The notes beneath the pieces are model-generated. The model did not search any database. It was not told where the DNA came from and saw only the letters and a list, made by a program, of their open reading frames with translations. Below, in pieces: positions 9,928 through 21,417 of a DNA stretch of 64,000 nt (positions are counted from its first letter, which is position 1; every line of letters begins with the position of its first letter). The stretch is from Dichetophora obliterata (taxonomy: Eukaryota > Arthropoda > Insecta > Diptera > Sciomyzidae). The DNA is taken from assembly GCA_963920525.1 (NCBI GenBank), contig OY986436.1, forward strand, positions 93,967,342 to 94,031,341, in the 5' to 3' direction. A program made the translations under genes and the position numbers.

Positions 9928-10439
9928 AAGTTGCCCACACGACCTAATTTCCGTTGCATTGACCCCTTTTTCATATAGCAAACTTTCTTTTTCCAGCAAG
10001 TTGACGGTATTTTCTTGCTTTTGTATTCTCGAGTTGTTGAAAAGAAAACTTGCCGTGTGGATAAGAGCTAGGGGTCATTATGAGAAAAACTCGATCTTTT
10101 GAGATGGTCATAATGTCAAGAGCGTTAATGTGTACAATATGGAAGAAAAAATCAAAATTGTTCTTAAAATCATTTACGATTTTGTGCTGACTCGGACATG
10201 AAAAATTATAAGCTCTCTGCGCAGTTCTCCAGACCTCATATTACTTCAACACTTTTGCAAAACATGTTCTTTTACTAGGTGTTGGAATTCGAGCGCTCTT
10301 CCAGAAGGGTAAAAATTCAACTTCATTCCTCCAATGACTGATTACTGTAAACCACTGCTTTCCTTTGATGGAAACTACGGCACGCTCATTCCACCTAGAG
10401 GAATAAAGGAAGAAAAGGAACTGGAATAAAAGTGGAAAC
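9928..10439. other. No gene recognised; possibly decayed non-LTR sequence
   Basis: Lies between the endonuclease fragment and the RNase H fragment. I see no clear RT motifs (no xADD box), so the RT core is deleted or has decayed beyond recognition. Confidence 0.4.
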
Positions 10440-11135
10440 CAGGGTGTCTACACTTCTATACAGATGGGTCAAAATTAAATGACAGGGTCAGGTATGGGGT
10501 CTACTCAAAAGAATTAGGGGTATCTTTTGATCGGAAGCTGCAGGATCATTATAGTGTTTATCAAGCCGAAATTATGGCAATTAGGGAAGTTGCAGCATGG
10601 CTCGCAGAAAATGTTGTCTCTAAACGAGAAATATACATTTTCTCGGACAGCCAAGCAGCGATCAAATCGATGGAGCTAGTATTCATCATCTCTAAAGTAG
10701 CCAAAGAATGCCGTGCTGCATTAGGCGAAATGTCAAAGTTTTTTGACATCAGCTTAATATGGGTACCTGAGCATAAGGGCCTTCCGGGAAATAAAAAAGC
10801 AGACGAGCTTGCTAGGAAAGGTACATCGGTGACTTCAATGGTTCGGAACTCACCGAGCATCCCGATGGCAGCTGTCAAAATGCTGTTTTATGAGTACACC
10901 ACATCTAAAGCCAACTCAAGATGTGCTGAACTCTCAACATGCAGAAAAACAAGGCTTATTTGGCCGAATTTAGACCCAAAGCGATCGAGAGCCCTTCTCT
11001 AGTTGGGAAGACCAGAGATATGCACGCTAGTGGCCGTTACCACAGGGCACTGTTTAATAGGCAGACATGCTTCCAGACTGGGAGTCATCACAAATGACTT
11101 CTGCAAAAGCTGCAGGGACGAGGATGAAAAAAATT
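10440..11135 (+). pseudogene. RNase H and C-terminal zinc knuckle of an I/LOA-type non-LTR element
   Basis: From about 10462 the frame gives FYTDGSKLND (D), YQAEIMAIREVAAWL (E), IFSDSQAAIKS (D) and LIWVPEHKGLPGNKKADELA (D), the four acidic positions of an RNase H. After a stop near 11000 another frame gives LVAVTTGHCLIGRHASRLGV and CKSCRDEDE, the CCHC-type tail that follows RNase H in I- and LOA-group retrotransposons. The element runs out at about 11135 into AT-rich sequence. The frame is broken, so the copy is dead. Confidence 0.85.
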
Positions 11136-11867
11136 TTTGATTACCACTGAATTTTTAATGGTAATTGAAGAAATTTACATTACCACTAAAATTGGAAAAA
11201 ACATCACCAATCGATCGCGAAGACAAAAACATAGCGACACGAATTTAGAAATGCTAGTATTAAAAAAAGCTAATATATGTTAGCTATTACCAAAATTAGT
11301 TTTTGATTTCACAATTGCTTCCTCAGACAATAATTTTTTCATTATCTTTATATAGTTATTTTAGTTACCCTTTCAATCAATGAGTTTTCTTGATCAAAAA
11401 ATTTTTTATTGAAAAGAAACCACGTCACTAACGGAATCTTATACTTGAAAAATTTTGTTCTGGTGGAAATTTTTTTAAAGTTTAGTGGTAATGTAAGTTT
11501 CTTCCATTATTATTAACTCTTTCAGACCTGACGCTAAGCTACTAAGAATTTTTTTATGATTTTTTAGAGTATATGTTCTTTATATGATATGAAAACATAT
11601 TCAATGCCTAAGTTTTGATATTTTCATATCCTTCAAGGATTTTCAAGAAACGAAAGTTTATACTGAAAATATTTTTTTTTTTCATCAAATGATGTCAAAT
11701 CATTTGAGATTTTAAAATATATTATTTTTTTAGCTAAAATGTGTCAATTTCACTAAAACTGCGCTATTAGTATTTTAGTATATGAAAAAAACGACTAACT
11801 TCTACGACTCATTTAAAAAAAAAAAAATTAAATGTGACGCAAGAATTTCGTGAAAATTTAAGAAACG
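11136..11867. other. AT-rich, with 'ggtaatg' / 'cattacc' motifs
   Basis: No coding signal. 'attaccact', 'aatggtaatt' and 'ggtaatgtaag' words recur at 11140-11200 and 11490-11520, and again after 12030 inside the duplicated block. This region is therefore probably related to the ATTACCATTAA repeat family described at 12733. Confidence 0.45.
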
Positions 11868-12732
11868 ACAAAATTAACAGCTAAACAATATGAAAGGCAA
11901 ACATAAACAATAACCTGCGCAATCGATACATATAAAATTGATAAACATTTGTGTAATAGCAGTAAAGATATTTAGACTAAAAGTTACCCGCACAATTGAT
12001 GCCTCACGGGCTGAAAGGGTTCAAAATTTAGTGGTACATAATGCAAATTTTTTCCATTACCATTCAAATTTTCCATTACCACTTAATTTTAGTGGTAATG
12101 CAATTTTTTTCCATTGCCATTATTTACTAATATATTCACTAATAATTCAATGCATTATGCCCATCTATGAAATATACCCAAAAATCAAAAAAGAAATGTG
12201 TTTAATAGGTAGGATAATTGATAAAAATTTTAATTGAATGAATTTTTGGGGTTTTTGATATAAAATCAGAGCCGGAAAATGGCGGACCCGATTCAGAAAC
12301 ATCTTGCATCAAAAAGTCAACCTTATTTTTATGAATACATCGACTTTCTATGAAATATGTAATGTACGCATGAGGAAGAAAACGATTACATTTACTTAAA
12401 TTAAAGTAGTCAAGATATAGTTGAATAATTGTTCAATATAATGTAAAAGGGACACCTTGAAAAATAGTACTTGTTTGGATCTTATTTTTTTTTTAGTTAT
12501 GTTTTAGAGATTTTGGTCTGGGAATAAAACTGAAAATATTTTTTACTGTAGAAATGTCGGAAAATACATAGGTTAAACTGAAAGATTTTGTTTCTTAAAA
12601 AAATAATAAGTAAAAAAAATAAAAATAAAATAAACTGAAAACTGAGAACTGGAACAAAGTATAAGAAAAATCAAAAATAAAGGATTTTTTACCCCTGCAT
12701 TTTAATGCGACCGTAAAATGCGGAGGTTTCAA

Positions 12733-12960
12733 ACCAGACCTGAGCCTAATGCATTAAATGAGGTAATGCATTGACTATTATTTTATCATTAAACCAAATC
12801 AATGGTAATGGAAATTTATTGCATTACCATTAATTTTAGCAATTTCAATGCATTTTTTTACATTACATTAATTTGTTATCAAAATAATGCATTAAATTTT
12901 CATTACCATTAAAGTGTATGGCAAATAATGCATTGATTTTGCATTTGATTTTGGCACCGA
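12733..12960. repeat. ATTACCATTAA-rich repeat (copy in block 1)
   Basis: Begins 'ccagacctgagcctaatgca' and is dense in 'aatgcatta' and 'attaccatta'. A diverged inverted copy lies at 22916-23115, ending '...cccaggtctgg'. The shared 'CAGACCTG(A/G)GC' edge suggests a real element boundary, so this is probably a miniature element family. No ORF. The same sequence recurs at 17675-17902 in block 2. Confidence 0.7.
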
Positions 12961-13632
12961 TTTATTCGTCCTATACACCCAAAAAAAAAGCGGAGTAAAT
13001 AAAGTCATATTTGGAGTCACTTTAACTCTTTCGTGCATGGTATTTTGCCAAAGCTGTAAAAACTATATTTAACTCCGTTTGTGTGTTCAATTTACTTCAA
13101 AAATTGTATTTGTTTGAAAAGTCGTACTGACTCCGTTTTGAGTTGTTTTAAGGTTGAGGAATTGAGAATTTTTAAATTTTGAGTTCACTCAAAAAAAAAA
13201 AACTTGAATCAACTCATTTAAATGTAGCAAAAAGCTTTAAAAATAAACAAACTCACCCACAAAAGAGTTAAATAAAGAACCCGTTATTTCTTTTGTGTTT
13301 AATTATTTTTATTTATTTCTTATTTTAATTAAATACAAAGGAAATTAAAGACATGATTAACGCCGTAAACAGAATCTCCTTTCCATACTCACAGATCAGC
13401 TTATCCACGATTTGGAAATTTTGAATCTCTATAATTTCTTATAAAACAAAACTTTTTTTACTTTTGAGCTTAAATTGCGCTCAACTCTCCAAACTTGTTT
13501 CAAAGGTGTTTCATTTCCTTGATTTTAAGGGGAATTTTTCAAAAAAGGAATTTATGTATTTAACATATTTGAAAAAAGGGATAAATATTTGCATTGATTT
13601 TACAATTGATTGCTGTAGTTTTGTTCGTTGAA
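12961..13632. other. No gene recognised
   Basis: AT-rich spacer between the ATTACCATTAA repeat and the palindromic element. It contains 'ggagtcactttaactc' and 'actccgttttgagtt' phrases but no protein or RNA signal. Repeated unchanged at about 17903-18576. Confidence 0.4.
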
Positions 13633-13959
13633 TAAGGCTGTGTGTCAAAAGGAAACTTTTCAGTCGTGGTAGGATAGAAAATATCAAGTTGAATAAAATT
13701 TGTGTGTGTTGAAATAAATTTGTCTTTTTTGATGTGTCATGAAATTTTGACAGTTACTTTTGACGTTTTACATTTCAGTCGTATTTTAGCGCAAATATTT
13801 TATTTTATTTGCATTCTATCCAATTTCCGACACATTTAATTCGAGTGCTTGTACTTGCAACTTATTTCGTAAACTTGTAATATTGTAAACTTAAAAATAA
13901 CAAAATAATAAAAATAAAAAAAACGAAAGTGCTTGAGTGTGTGCATGTGTGTGAGCCAA

Positions 13960-14208
13960 CGATCTCCCGGTGCATCAGCAAGTGCAGCAAAGTTAAATTG
14001 GCTTTCTTTGCTAACTAACGTCCTCCAAGTGCCACCACCAGCAGCACAAGCAAGTGCAGTGCAAAATTTATTGCTAGCCAACAGTCTCCAAGTGCCATCA
14101 CCAACAGCACAAGCAAGTGGAGCGCAAAATTTCCTGATTCTTTTGCTTGACAACGTTCTCCGAGAGTCGCCACGAGCAGCACCAGCAAGTGCAGCACAAT
14201 TCAATTGA
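13960..14208. repeat. Three ~65-bp tandem subrepeats inside the foldback element
   Basis: Three units share 'ctccaagtgccaccaccagc' / 'caagcaagtg(c/g)ag(t/c)gcaaaatt', the last being more diverged. The mirror arm near 14310-14420 has one inverted unit. The GC-rich repeat stays open in frames on both strands (13933-14208 plus, 13836-14216 minus), giving Ala/Ser/Pro-rich or Leu/Val-rich translations. I regard these as products of the repeat, not genes. Confidence 0.7.
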
Positions 14209-14764
14209 CTGGTCAACTCTCCAATATTTCAGGAGCACCATTTCAGCATGTCTCAAGCGCAAAGACAAATTTCTGCCATTATACTCCGGCGTGAATTAAA
14301 TAAATTGAAAGCGGAGAATTTGCGCTTCATTTGCTTGTGCTGCTGGTGGTGGTACTTGAAGGACGTTCGCTAGCAAAGAAAGCCAATTTAACTTTGCTGG
14401 ACTTGCTGATGCACCGGGAGATCGTTGGCCCACACGCACGCAAACAAACTCAAGCACTTTAGTTTTTATTATTATCAAGCACTTTTTATTTTTATTATTT
14501 TGTTATTTTTTAAGTTTACAATATTACAAGTTTACGAAAGAAGTTGCAAGTACAAGCACTCGAATTAAATACGTCGCGGAAATTGATGTGTCGTTTTTTG
14601 TCTTTATTTTTGAGTGTGTCAAAAATTCGCTTTCGATTGTCAAAATTTGTGCTAGCCCCAGGGGCTACTACTAAATATATTCACCTCACAAATGCTAAAA
14701 ATTGCTCTACCAACTGTCAAAATTTTAATCATCCCACTGAAAAGTTTCCGATTGACACACAGCC

Positions 14765-16299
14765 CATGCAATTATTATAGGTTGTCCATTCGTTTGACAA
14801 CACCCAAGAATGATAGAATAAGAGATTACGCTTTGCGCAGGTCCGTTACTTCTGCTAATCGAGTTTGACAACCAGCTGTGCAGTTGACTACGTCACAATA
14901 TTTTATTTCTTTGAGAAACGTACTGAGATCGGTTGTGTTTTATTTAATTGTGTATATATCGAAGCATATTTGCGAGTTTTTAACTTAAAATTTAAAAAAG
15001 GAAGTGTGCAGCTGCTAATTGTGGTAACAGTAGCAAACAAATATTTTTCAGAAACCTGATGTTTGCAATAAATACAAAGATTAAACCAAGAAATTGTAGA
15101 AAACGCACACAAACGAAAACAAAAATACAAAAATATATTAACTTAACAAAATTTGTTTCATTATTTAAAAACTTGGAACTATCATTTATTTGTCCTTTCA
15201 ATTCACAGGTAAATTGATGGAAATAAAATATCTGGGAATGCTTAAACTACATCAATTAAACTCGTAATGAACATTTTTATAAAATTCAAGTCGAAAAATA
15301 ATGCTCACCGAAGTTGGTTTTTTATTTATTTTTTTTATTTTTTTTTTTTTGACTAAGCTGCTTACGTAATAGTAATAGTAAAAATAATGTTTGCAAAGGA
15401 GTACTTAATAAATTTACCTTCTTCTCGTTCCAATAAATTGCTTCTTAATTTTTTTATTTTAATAATACAAACTAAAATGTATGCAATTTTCATTTCTGTG
15501 TAGAAATCGTATGAAAAGTGAACGCTCTCCAAAACAGCATTGATATTATGACGTATATGCGCAGAACGACAATTTTGTTGTACTCATTTTCTTGTCTTCG
15601 GCGCAATCTTTGTATTCTATCATTCTTGGACAACACCCGTAAATATGTAAGCAAAAATATATTCTCTCTCAAATATTAATGGCAACCAGGGTTTTGTGGT
15701 CTTCTATGAAAAAAGTTAGGTTTCAGTGTTTTGTTGTGTATTTAAAAAGAAGTACTTATTCTATATTTTGCTGTTAGCAGGAAAAAAATCAGTGTGCATT
15801 GCGTTTATAATATTTATTGCTTTGATGCTTATTATTGAAAATTGTTTTCAAATTTTGTTGCGAGCCGTTTTTTTCAATTAAAATATAAATTGCGACTAAT
15901 AAGTTGTAATTATTAAAATAATAATGCCTTCAACGTGCGGTTTTTGCCAAACAGTTTATTCTGGTGATAAAATTAAAAAATGTAATGTGCCCGTGGATCC
16001 AATAAGTCGTCAGCGGTGGAAATATATTTGCTCAACAAAATATTGAAAATAGGTTTTTAAGAACTGACTTAAAATTTTTATCAAAACAAACAAACAGTAC
16101 AGAACGTAGTAAAAAAGCAGCAGTGAAATGTATCCTTGGGTATTTAGTACTGCGGAAAAGTATTACATTACTGCAACTGATTACTTTGATGGAATTAAAA
16201 AATTACTTTTTTGCTCTCCTCTTCAATTTTACGGGTGTATATCTTCATTCTTGTGAGTAAATGTCAAATGAATGGACAACCTATAGTAATTGAATCATG
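14765..16299 (+). mobile_element. P-superfamily element with 8-bp target duplication (copy 1)
   Basis: The termini are CATGCAATTATTATAGGTTG on the left and, reversed, CATGATTCAATTACTATAGG on the right, both continuing to GTTGTCCATTC. They are flanked by ACACAGCC (14757-14764 and 16300-16307). P elements are known to start CATGATGAAATAAC and to duplicate 8 bp, so both features agree. A THAP-like N-terminus lies inside at 15924. An inner 15-bp word 'aagaatgatagaata' (about 14799) recurs inverted at about 15611. The body is only 1535 bp and has no long ORF, so it is a non-autonomous, rearranged copy. Confidence 0.85.
15924..16046 (+). pseudogene. THAP-like N-terminus of a P-type transposase
   Basis: Forty codons from ATG at 15924 give MPSTCGFCQTVYSG..., with C-x2-C at residues 5 and 8, a VPVDP stretch, then SRQRWKYIC. 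The spacing Met-x3-C-x2-C, followed by K...VP....R..W, is that of the N-terminal half of a THAP zinc finger, the DNA-binding domain of P transposases. The frame stops at TGA before the second zinc pair (C-x2-H). A -1 frame (NRFLRTDLKFLSKQTN...) then stays open for about 68 codons, so a frameshift may have cut a longer protein. Only about 375 bp remain to the element's right end, so the rest of the transposase is missing. Confidence 0.68.
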
Positions 16300-16473
16300 A
16301 CACAGCCTTAGGGAAAAGATATTTTTTAAGCATTTATCAAAATGTAGTACAAAACAACAGGGTGAACGCTAGGTTTATGAAAGTTTTTTAAAAGATCAGT
16401 TAGTTGTGTTCCTATACTAATGCTAAAATGGACGCGGCATTTAATTTAATATGCTTAAATCCGATATATATTA

Positions 16474-16809
16474 GGGCTATTCCCAGTTACGGGCAAATAG
16501 CTTTGCAAATTTATGTCCTACCAAATATTTGCCATCAACTGTGAGCACACTTTTTAGAACACTGTTGCAAGCAAAACTCACAGCTGTTTTGGAGGAAAAA
16601 AAAACAACACGAACAGTATTTGTGGTGTTTTTGATTTTTATTTATCAAAGTGTATTATTTATCAAAGTGAGTTCCATATCAGAGTCTGTTAATTTTGTTT
16701 TATTAGCGGCATTTGGTTCAAATATGACAGCTGATTGATTGGCAAATAAGAGTTGCCCATGCTCGACTGTATGCAATGCGATTTTAGTGTTGCAAATTTG
16801 ACACAGTCG
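16474..16809. mobile_element. Truncated copy of a TA-target MITE at the duplication joint
   Basis: Starts with GGGCTATTCCCAGTTACGGG after TA, exactly like the complete element at 21418-21866. It breaks off at 16809, where block 2 begins. This places the duplication breakpoint inside the MITE and shows that block 2 carries the original right flank. Confidence 0.85.
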
Positions 16810-19708
16810 ACAAAATTAACAACTAAACAATATGAAAGGCAAACATAAACAATAACCTGCGCAATCGATACATATAAAATTGATAAACATTTGTGTAATA
16901 GCAGTAAAGATATTTAGACTAAAAGTTACCCGCACAATTGATGCCTCACGGGCTGAAAGGGTTCAAAATTTAGTGGTACATAATGCAAATTTTTTCCATT
17001 ACCATTCAAATTTTCCATTACCACTTAATTTTAGTGGTAATGCAATTTTTTTTCCATTGCCATTATTTACTAATATATTCACTAATAATTCAATGCATTA
17101 TGCCCATCTATGAAATATACCCAAAAATCAAAAAAGAAATGTGTTTAATAGGTAGGATAATTGATAAAAATTTTAATTGAATGAATTTTTGGGGTTTTTG
17201 ATATAAAATCAGAGCCGGAAAATGGCGGACCCGATTCAGAAACATCTTGCATCAAAAAGTCAACCTTATTTTTATGAATACATCGACTTTCTATGAAATA
17301 TGTAATGTACGCATGAGGAAGAAAACGATTACATTTACTTAAATTAAAGTAGTCAAGATATAGTTGAATAATTGTTCAATATAATGTAAAAGGGACACCT
17401 TGAAAAATAGTACTTGTTTGGATCTTATTTTTTTTTTTAGTTATGTTTTAGAGATTTTGGTCTGGGAATAAAACTGAAAATATTTTTTACTGTAGAAATG
17501 TCGGAAAATACATAGGTTAAACTGAAAGATTTTGTTTCTTAAAAAAATAATAAGTAAAAAAAATAAAAATAAAATAAACTGAAAACTGAGAACTGGAACA
17601 AAGTATAAGAAAAATCAAAAATAAAGGATTTTTTACCCCTGCATTTTAATGCGACCGTAAAATGCGGAGGTTTCAAACCAGACCTGAGCCTAATGCATTA
17701 AATGAGGTAATGCATTGACTATTATTTTATCATTAAACCAAATCAATGGTAATGGAAATTTATTGCATTACCATTAATTTTAGCAATTTCAATGCATTTT
17801 TTTACATTACATTAATTTGTTATCAAAATAATGCATTAAATTTTCATTACCATTAAAGTGTATGGCAAATAATGCATTGATTTTGCATTTGATTTTGGCA
17901 CCGATTTATTCGTCCTATACACCCAAAAAAAAAGCGGAGTAAATAAAGTCATATTTGGAGTCACTTTAACTCTTTCGTGCATGGTATTTTGCCAAAGCTG
18001 TAAAAACTATATTTAACTCCGTTTGTGTGTTCAATTTACTTCAAAAATTGTATTTGTTTGAAAAGTCGTACTGACTCCGTTTTGAGTTGTTTTAAGGTTG
18101 AGGAATTGAGAATTTTTAAATTTTGAGTTCACTCAAAAAAAAAAAACTTGAATCAACTCATTTAAATGTAGCAAAAAGCTTTAAAAATAAACAAACTCAC
18201 CCACAAAAGAGTTAAATAAAGAACCCGTTATTTCTTTTGTGTTTAATTATTTTTATTTATTTCTTATTTTAATTAAATACAAAGGAAATTAAAGACATGA
18301 TTAACGCCGAAAACAGAATCTCCTTTCCATACTCACAGATCAGCTTATCCACGATTTGGAAATTTTGAATCTCTATAATTTCTTATAAAACAAAACTTTT
18401 TTTACTTTTGAGCTTAAATTGCGCTCAACTCTCCAAACTTGTTTCAAAGGTGTTTCATTTCCTTGATTTTAAGGGGAATTTTTCAAAAAAGGAATTTATG
18501 TATTTAACATATTTGAAAAAAGGGATAAATATTTGCATTGATTTTACAATTGATTGCTGTAGTTTTGTTCGTTGAATAAGGCTGTGTGTCAAAAGGAAAC
18601 TTTTCAGTCGTGGTAGGATAGAAAATATCAAGTTGAATAAAATTTGTGTGTGTTGAAATAAATTTGTCTTTTTTGATGTGTCATGAAATTTTGACAGTTA
18701 CTTTTGACGTTTTACATTTCAGTCGTATTTTAGCGCAAATATTTTATTTTATTTGCATTCTATCCAATTTCCAACACATTTAATTCGAGTGCTTGTACTT
18801 GCAACTTATTTCGTAAACTTGTAATATTGTAAACTTAAAAATAACAAAATAATAAAAATAAAAAAAACGAAAGTGCTTGAGTGTGTGCATGTGTGTGAGC
18901 CAACGATCTCCCGGTGCATCAGCAAGTGCAGCAAAGTTAAATTGGCTTTCTTTGCTAACTAACGTCCTCCAAGTGCCACCACCAGCAGCACAAGCAAGTG
19001 CAGTGCAAAATTTATTGCTAGCCAACAGTCTCCAAGTGCCATCACCAACAGCACAAGCAAGTGGAGCGCAAAATTTCCTGATTCTTTTGCTTGACAACGT
19101 TCTCCGAGAGTCGCCACGAGCAGCACCAGCAAGTGCAGCACAATTCAATTGACTGGTCAACTCTCCAATATTTCAGGAGCACCATTTCAGCATGTCTCAA
19201 GCGCAAAGACAAATTTCTGCCATTATACTCCGGCGTGAATTAAATAAATTGAAAGCGGAGAATTTGCGCTTCATTTGCTTGTGCTGCTGGTGGTGGTACT
19301 TGAAGGACGTTCGCTAGCAAAGAAAGCCAATTTAACTTTGCTGGACTTGCTGATGCACCGGGAGATCGTTGGCCCACACGCACGCAAACAAACTCAAGCA
19401 CTTTAGTTTTTATTATTATCAAGCACTTTTTATTTTTATTATTTTGTTATTTTTTAAGTTTACAATATTACAAGTTTACGAAAGAAGTTGCAAGTACAAG
19501 CACTCGAATTAAATACGTCGCGGAAATTGATGTGTCGTTTTTTGTCTTTATTTTTGAGTGTGTCAAAAATTCGCTTTCGATTGTCAAAATTTGTGCTAGC
19601 CCCAGGGGCTACTACTAAATATATTCACCTCACAAATGCTAAAAATTGCTCTACCAACTGTCAAAATTTTAATCATCCCACTGAAAAGTTTCCGATTGAC
19701 ACACAGCC

Positions 19709-21243
19709 CATGCAATTATTATAGGTTGTCCATTCGTTTGACAACACCCAAGAATGATAGAATAAGAGATTACGCTTTGCGCAGGTCCGTTACTTCTGCT
19801 AATCGAGTTTGACAACCAGCTGTGCAGTTGACTACGTCACAATATTTTATTTCTTTGAGAAACGTACTGAGATCGGTTGTGTTTTATTTAATTGTGTATA
19901 TATCGAAGCATATTTGCGAGTTTTTAACTTAAAATTTAAAAAAGGAAGTGTGCAGCTGCTAATTGTGGTAACAGTAGCAAACAAATATTTTTCAGAAACC
20001 TGATGTTTGCAATAAATACAAAGATTAAACCAAGAAATTGTAGAAAACGCACACAAACGAAAACAAAAATACAAAAATATATTAACTTAACAAAATTTGT
20101 TTCATTATTTAAAAACTTGGAACTATCATTTATTTGTCCTTTCAATTCACAGGTAAATTGATGGAAATAAAATATCTGGGAATGCTTAAACTACATCAAT
20201 TAAACTCGTAATGAACATTTTTATAAAATTCAAGTCGAAAAATAATGCTCACCGAAGTTGGTTTTTTATTTATTTTTTTTATTTTTTTTTTTTTGACTAA
20301 GCTGCTTACGTAATAGTAATAGTAAAAATAATGTTTGCAAAGGAGTACTTAATAAATTTACCTTCTTCTCGTTCCAATAAATTGCTTCTTAATTTTTTTA
20401 TTTTAATAATACAAACTAAAATGTATGCAATTTTCATTTCTGTGTAGAAATCGTATGAAAAGTGAACGCTCTCCAAAACAGCATTGATATTATGACGTAT
20501 ATGCGCAGAACGACAATTTTGTTGTACTCATTTTCTTGTCTTCGGCGCAATCTTTGTATTCTATCATTCTTGGACAACACCCGTAAATATGTAAGCAAAA
20601 ATATATTCTCTCTCAAATATTAATGGCAACCAGGGTTTTGTGGTCTTCTATGAAAAAAGTTAGGTTTCAGTGTTTTGTTGTGTATTTAAAAAGAAGTACT
20701 TATTCTATATTTTGCTGTTAGCAGGAAAAAAATCAGTGTGCATTGCGTTTATAATATTTATTGCTTTGATGCTTATTATTGAAAATTGTTTTCAAATTTT
20801 GTTGCGAGCCGTTTTTTTCAATTAAAATATAAATTGCGACTAATAAGTTGTAATTATTAAAATAATAATGCCTTCAACGTGCGGTTTTTGCCAAACAGTT
20901 TATTCTGGTGATAAAATTAAAAAATGTAATGTGCCCGTGGATCCAATAAGTCGTCAGCGGTGGAAATATATTTGCTCAACAAAATATTGAAAATAGGTTT
21001 TTAAGAACTGACTTAAAATTTTTATCAAAACAAACAAACAGTACAGAACGTAGTAAAAAAGCAGCAGTGAAATGTATCCTTGGGTATTTAGTACTGCGGA
21101 AAAGTATTACATTACTGCAACTGATTACTTTGATGGAATTAAAAAATTACTTTTTTGCTCTCCTCTTCAATTTTACGGGTGTATATCTTCATTCTTGTGA
21201 GTAAATGTCAAATGAATGGACAACCTATAGTAATTGAATCATG
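19709..21243 (+). mobile_element. P-superfamily element (copy 2)
   Basis: Duplicate of 14765-16299, with the ACACAGCC target duplication at 19701-19708 and 21244-21251. No difference from copy 1 was noticed in its termini. Confidence 0.84.
20868..20990 (+). pseudogene. THAP-like N-terminus (copy 2)
   Basis: Identical to 15924-16046: same Met start, same C-x2-C pair and same early TGA. The lesion predates the block duplication or is shared by both haplotypes. Confidence 0.66.
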
Positions 21244-21417
21244 ACACAGCCTTAGGGAAAAGATATTTTTTAAGCATTTATCAAAATGTAGTACAAAACA
21301 ACAGGGTGAACGCTAGGTTTATGAAAGTTTTTTAAAAGATCAGTTAGTTGTGTTCCTATACTAATGCTAAAATGGACGCGGCATTTAATTTAATATGCTT
21401 AAATCCGATATATATTA

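Larger units (their letters stand above)
13635..16308. mobile_element. Palindromic TA-target element, interrupted by a P element (copy 1)
   Basis: The ends are AGGCTGTGTGTCAAAAGGAA on the left and, reversed, AGGCTGTGTGTCAATCGGAA on the right, flanked by TA (13633-13634 and 16309-16310). The long arms continue inward: 'cgagtgcttgtacttgcaa' (about 13842) is mirrored by 'ttgcaagtacaagcactcg' (about 14543). The right terminus is split by the P-type element 14765-16299, which duplicated ACACAGCC. Without that insertion the element is about 1131 bp and is a foldback miniature element without a transposase. Confidence 0.82.
11868..16809. repeat. Tandem duplication of 4.94 kb, copy 1
   Basis: 11868-16809 is repeated almost base for base as 16810-21753. 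I counted three substitutions (11880 G/A, 13366 T/A, 13829 G/A against 16822, 18310, 18773) and two one-base differences in T runs near 12111 and 12490. The junction shares only 'CG' and lies inside a MITE that is intact at the far end of copy 2. The event therefore copied a segment that ended inside that MITE. It is either a very recent tandem duplication or two haplotypes placed in series by the assembler. Confidence 0.92.
18579..21252. mobile_element. Palindromic TA-target element, interrupted by a P element (copy 2)
   Basis: Same structure as 13635-16308, shifted by 4944 bp, with TA at 18577-18578 and 21253-21254. Being part of the duplicated block, it is not an independent insertion. Confidence 0.8.

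Noticed and set aside
9575..10102. Open frame of 175 codons taken as one gene
   Set aside because: It is an accidental join of two copies of a direct repeat around an endonuclease fragment; only the middle part has protein similarity.
13836..14216. Minus-strand 126-codon frame, duplicated at 18780-19160
   Set aside because: It comes from the GC-rich subrepeats of a foldback element; the opposite strand is equally open.
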